DNA from: an uncultured Clostridium sp.
Lineage (GTDB): Bacteria; Bacillota; Clostridia; Clostridiales; Clostridiaceae
Reading direction: 5' to 3'
Length of the DNA: 5,639 bases
Assembly: GCA_934777095.1 (NCBI GenBank)
Contig: CAKVNP010000166.1
Location: forward strand, 1 to 5,639
Shown: positions 4,806 through 5,639 of the stretch, one piece after another
How the letters are laid out: every line of letters starts with the position of its first letter
Position numbering within the stretch: position 1 is the stretch's first letter
The notes under the pieces: generated by a model
Databases searched by the model: none
Seen by the model: the letters and a program-made list of their open reading frames with translations, nothing else
Told to the model about the DNA's origin: nothing
Position numbers and translations under genes: made by a program

Positions 4806-5639
4806 ATGGAAGAGGATTTTGAGTATTTTAAATTTAAATCAATAATAAATTGTAATGATGAGAAGAATAATGATGATGTCTGCTTTGTATTTTATGAGGG
4901 TGAATTAATAGTAAAATATGAAGAGAATGAAATAGCAATTTTAAAGAGGGAAGATATTAAAGAACTGGGTGCTGAAGTTGAAAAGGATTATTGCTTTGGT
5001 GAATATAATATTGGAAAATGTTATATTGTGGAATGCAGTGAGATAAATAGGTTTCCAGGGAAATTTAAAATAATTTCTTTATATCAATTAGGTCAAATTG
5101 TTGATGAAGAGATTTTCTTTATTGCAGGGAGAGCAAACCATATTTTAAATTGGGATAATACACATAAATATTGTAGCCGCTGTGGAGCTGAAAATATAAA
5201 TAAAGAAGATGAAAGAGCAAAAGTATGCTCCAAATGTGGAGCAGTAAGCTATCCAGTAATCTGTCCAGCTATTATTGTTGCAATTACCAAAGGTGATGAA
5301 ATTCTTTTAGCACATAATAGCAATTTTGAAGAAAATATGTATAGTATAATTGCTGGTTATGTAGATGCAGGTGAAGATTTAGAAAGTTGTGTAAAAAGAG
5401 AAGTATTTGAAGAAATAGGAATTAAGGTTAAAAATATTAGATATTATGGTAATCAGACCTGGTCTTTTCCAAACTCTTTAATGATAGGATTTTTTGCAGA
5501 ATATGAAAGTGGAGAAATCACAGTTGATGGAAAAGAAATTCTTGATGCAGCCTGGTTTACTAAAGATAATCTACCAAACTTACCAAAGAAAATGTCTATT
5601 GCAAGAAAAATGATAGATTGTTTTATAGAGACAAAATAA
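4806..5639 (+). CDS. nudC: NAD(+)/NADH diphosphatase (zinc-ribbon Nudix hydrolase)
   Basis: This 277-residue cytoplasmic enzyme is predicted to hydrolyse NADH or NAD+ to the nicotinamide mononucleotide and AMP. E. coli NudC also removes NAD caps from RNA 5' ends. The N-terminal region (1-118) is poorly conserved, as usual. A zinc ribbon follows, with Cys123-x2-Cys126 and Cys141-x2-Cys144. The Nudix domain (about 150-275) has a complete Nudix box, Gx5Ex7REUxEExGU, at 184-206, with catalytic Glu199, Glu202 and Glu203. The NADH-specific signature downstream, SQPWPFPxS in E. coli, is present as the variant NQTWSFPNS at 216-224, followed by LMIGFFAEYESGEI as in the family. The length is slightly above the 257 residues of E. 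coli NudC. A GGGG-containing ribosome binding site (CAGGGG, 4795-4800) lies five bases before the ATG. The gene is 16 bases after gloA and probably cotranscribed. Its stop codon is the last three bases of the window, so the gene is complete. Confidence 0.95.
   Translation: MEEDFEYFKFKSIINCNDEKNNDDVCFVFYEGELIVKYEENEIAILKREDIKELGAEVEKDYCFGEYNIGKCYIVECSEINRFPGKFKIISLYQLGQIVDEEIFFIAGRANHILNWDNTHKYCSRCGAENINKEDERAKVCSKCGAVSYPVICPAIIVAITKGDEILLAHNSNFEENMYSIIAGYVDAGEDLESCVKREVFEEIGIKVKNIRYYGNQTWSFPNSLMIGFFAEYESGEITVDGKEILDAAWFTKDNLPNLPKKMSIARKMIDCFIETK

Overview
The window is an AT-rich, tightly packed bacterial segment in which all six recognisable genes read on the + strand. The base composition, the AGA/ATA/TTA-rich codon use, strong Shine-Dalgarno sites, U-tailed hairpin terminators and the gene families (two-subunit iron-sulfur serine dehydratase, nucleoside kinase of the anaerobe type) point to a Firmicute of the class Clostridia, most likely Clostridium or a close relative. 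The species cannot be named from this sequence.

Layout: (1) 91-1551, a P-loop uridine-kinase-family nucleoside kinase with its ThrRS-like N-terminal region, but without the TGS domain that normally precedes it. (2) 1552-1738, an intergenic region with a large imperfect inverted repeat that looks like a small dispersed palindromic element, plus a possible promoter for the next operon. (3) 1739-3302, sdaAB and sdaAA, the beta (regulatory, ACT) and alpha (catalytic, Fe-S) subunits of L-serine dehydratase, translationally coupled and ended by a clean intrinsic terminator at 3312-3335. (4) 3440-4291, a protein with the hydroxyethylthiazole kinase (ThiM) fold signature in which nearly every active-site motif has been replaced. 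It forms its own transcription unit, with a candidate extended -10 promoter and its own terminator. (5) 4403-5639, a probable two-gene operon of a glyoxalase I (gloA) and a zinc-ribbon Nudix NAD(H) pyrophosphatase (nudC), 16 bp apart, with an extended -10 promoter upstream.

Functionally this is mostly housekeeping and metabolite maintenance: nucleoside phosphorylation, serine deamination to pyruvate, methylglyoxal detoxification, and NAD(H) or NAD-capped RNA hydrolysis. There is no sign of a defence system, CRISPR array, transposase, rRNA or tRNA. The points that deserve a second look are the degenerate ThiM-like protein, the domain-shortened nucleoside kinase and the palindromic intergenic element. 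No non-coding stretch exceeds 300 bases.
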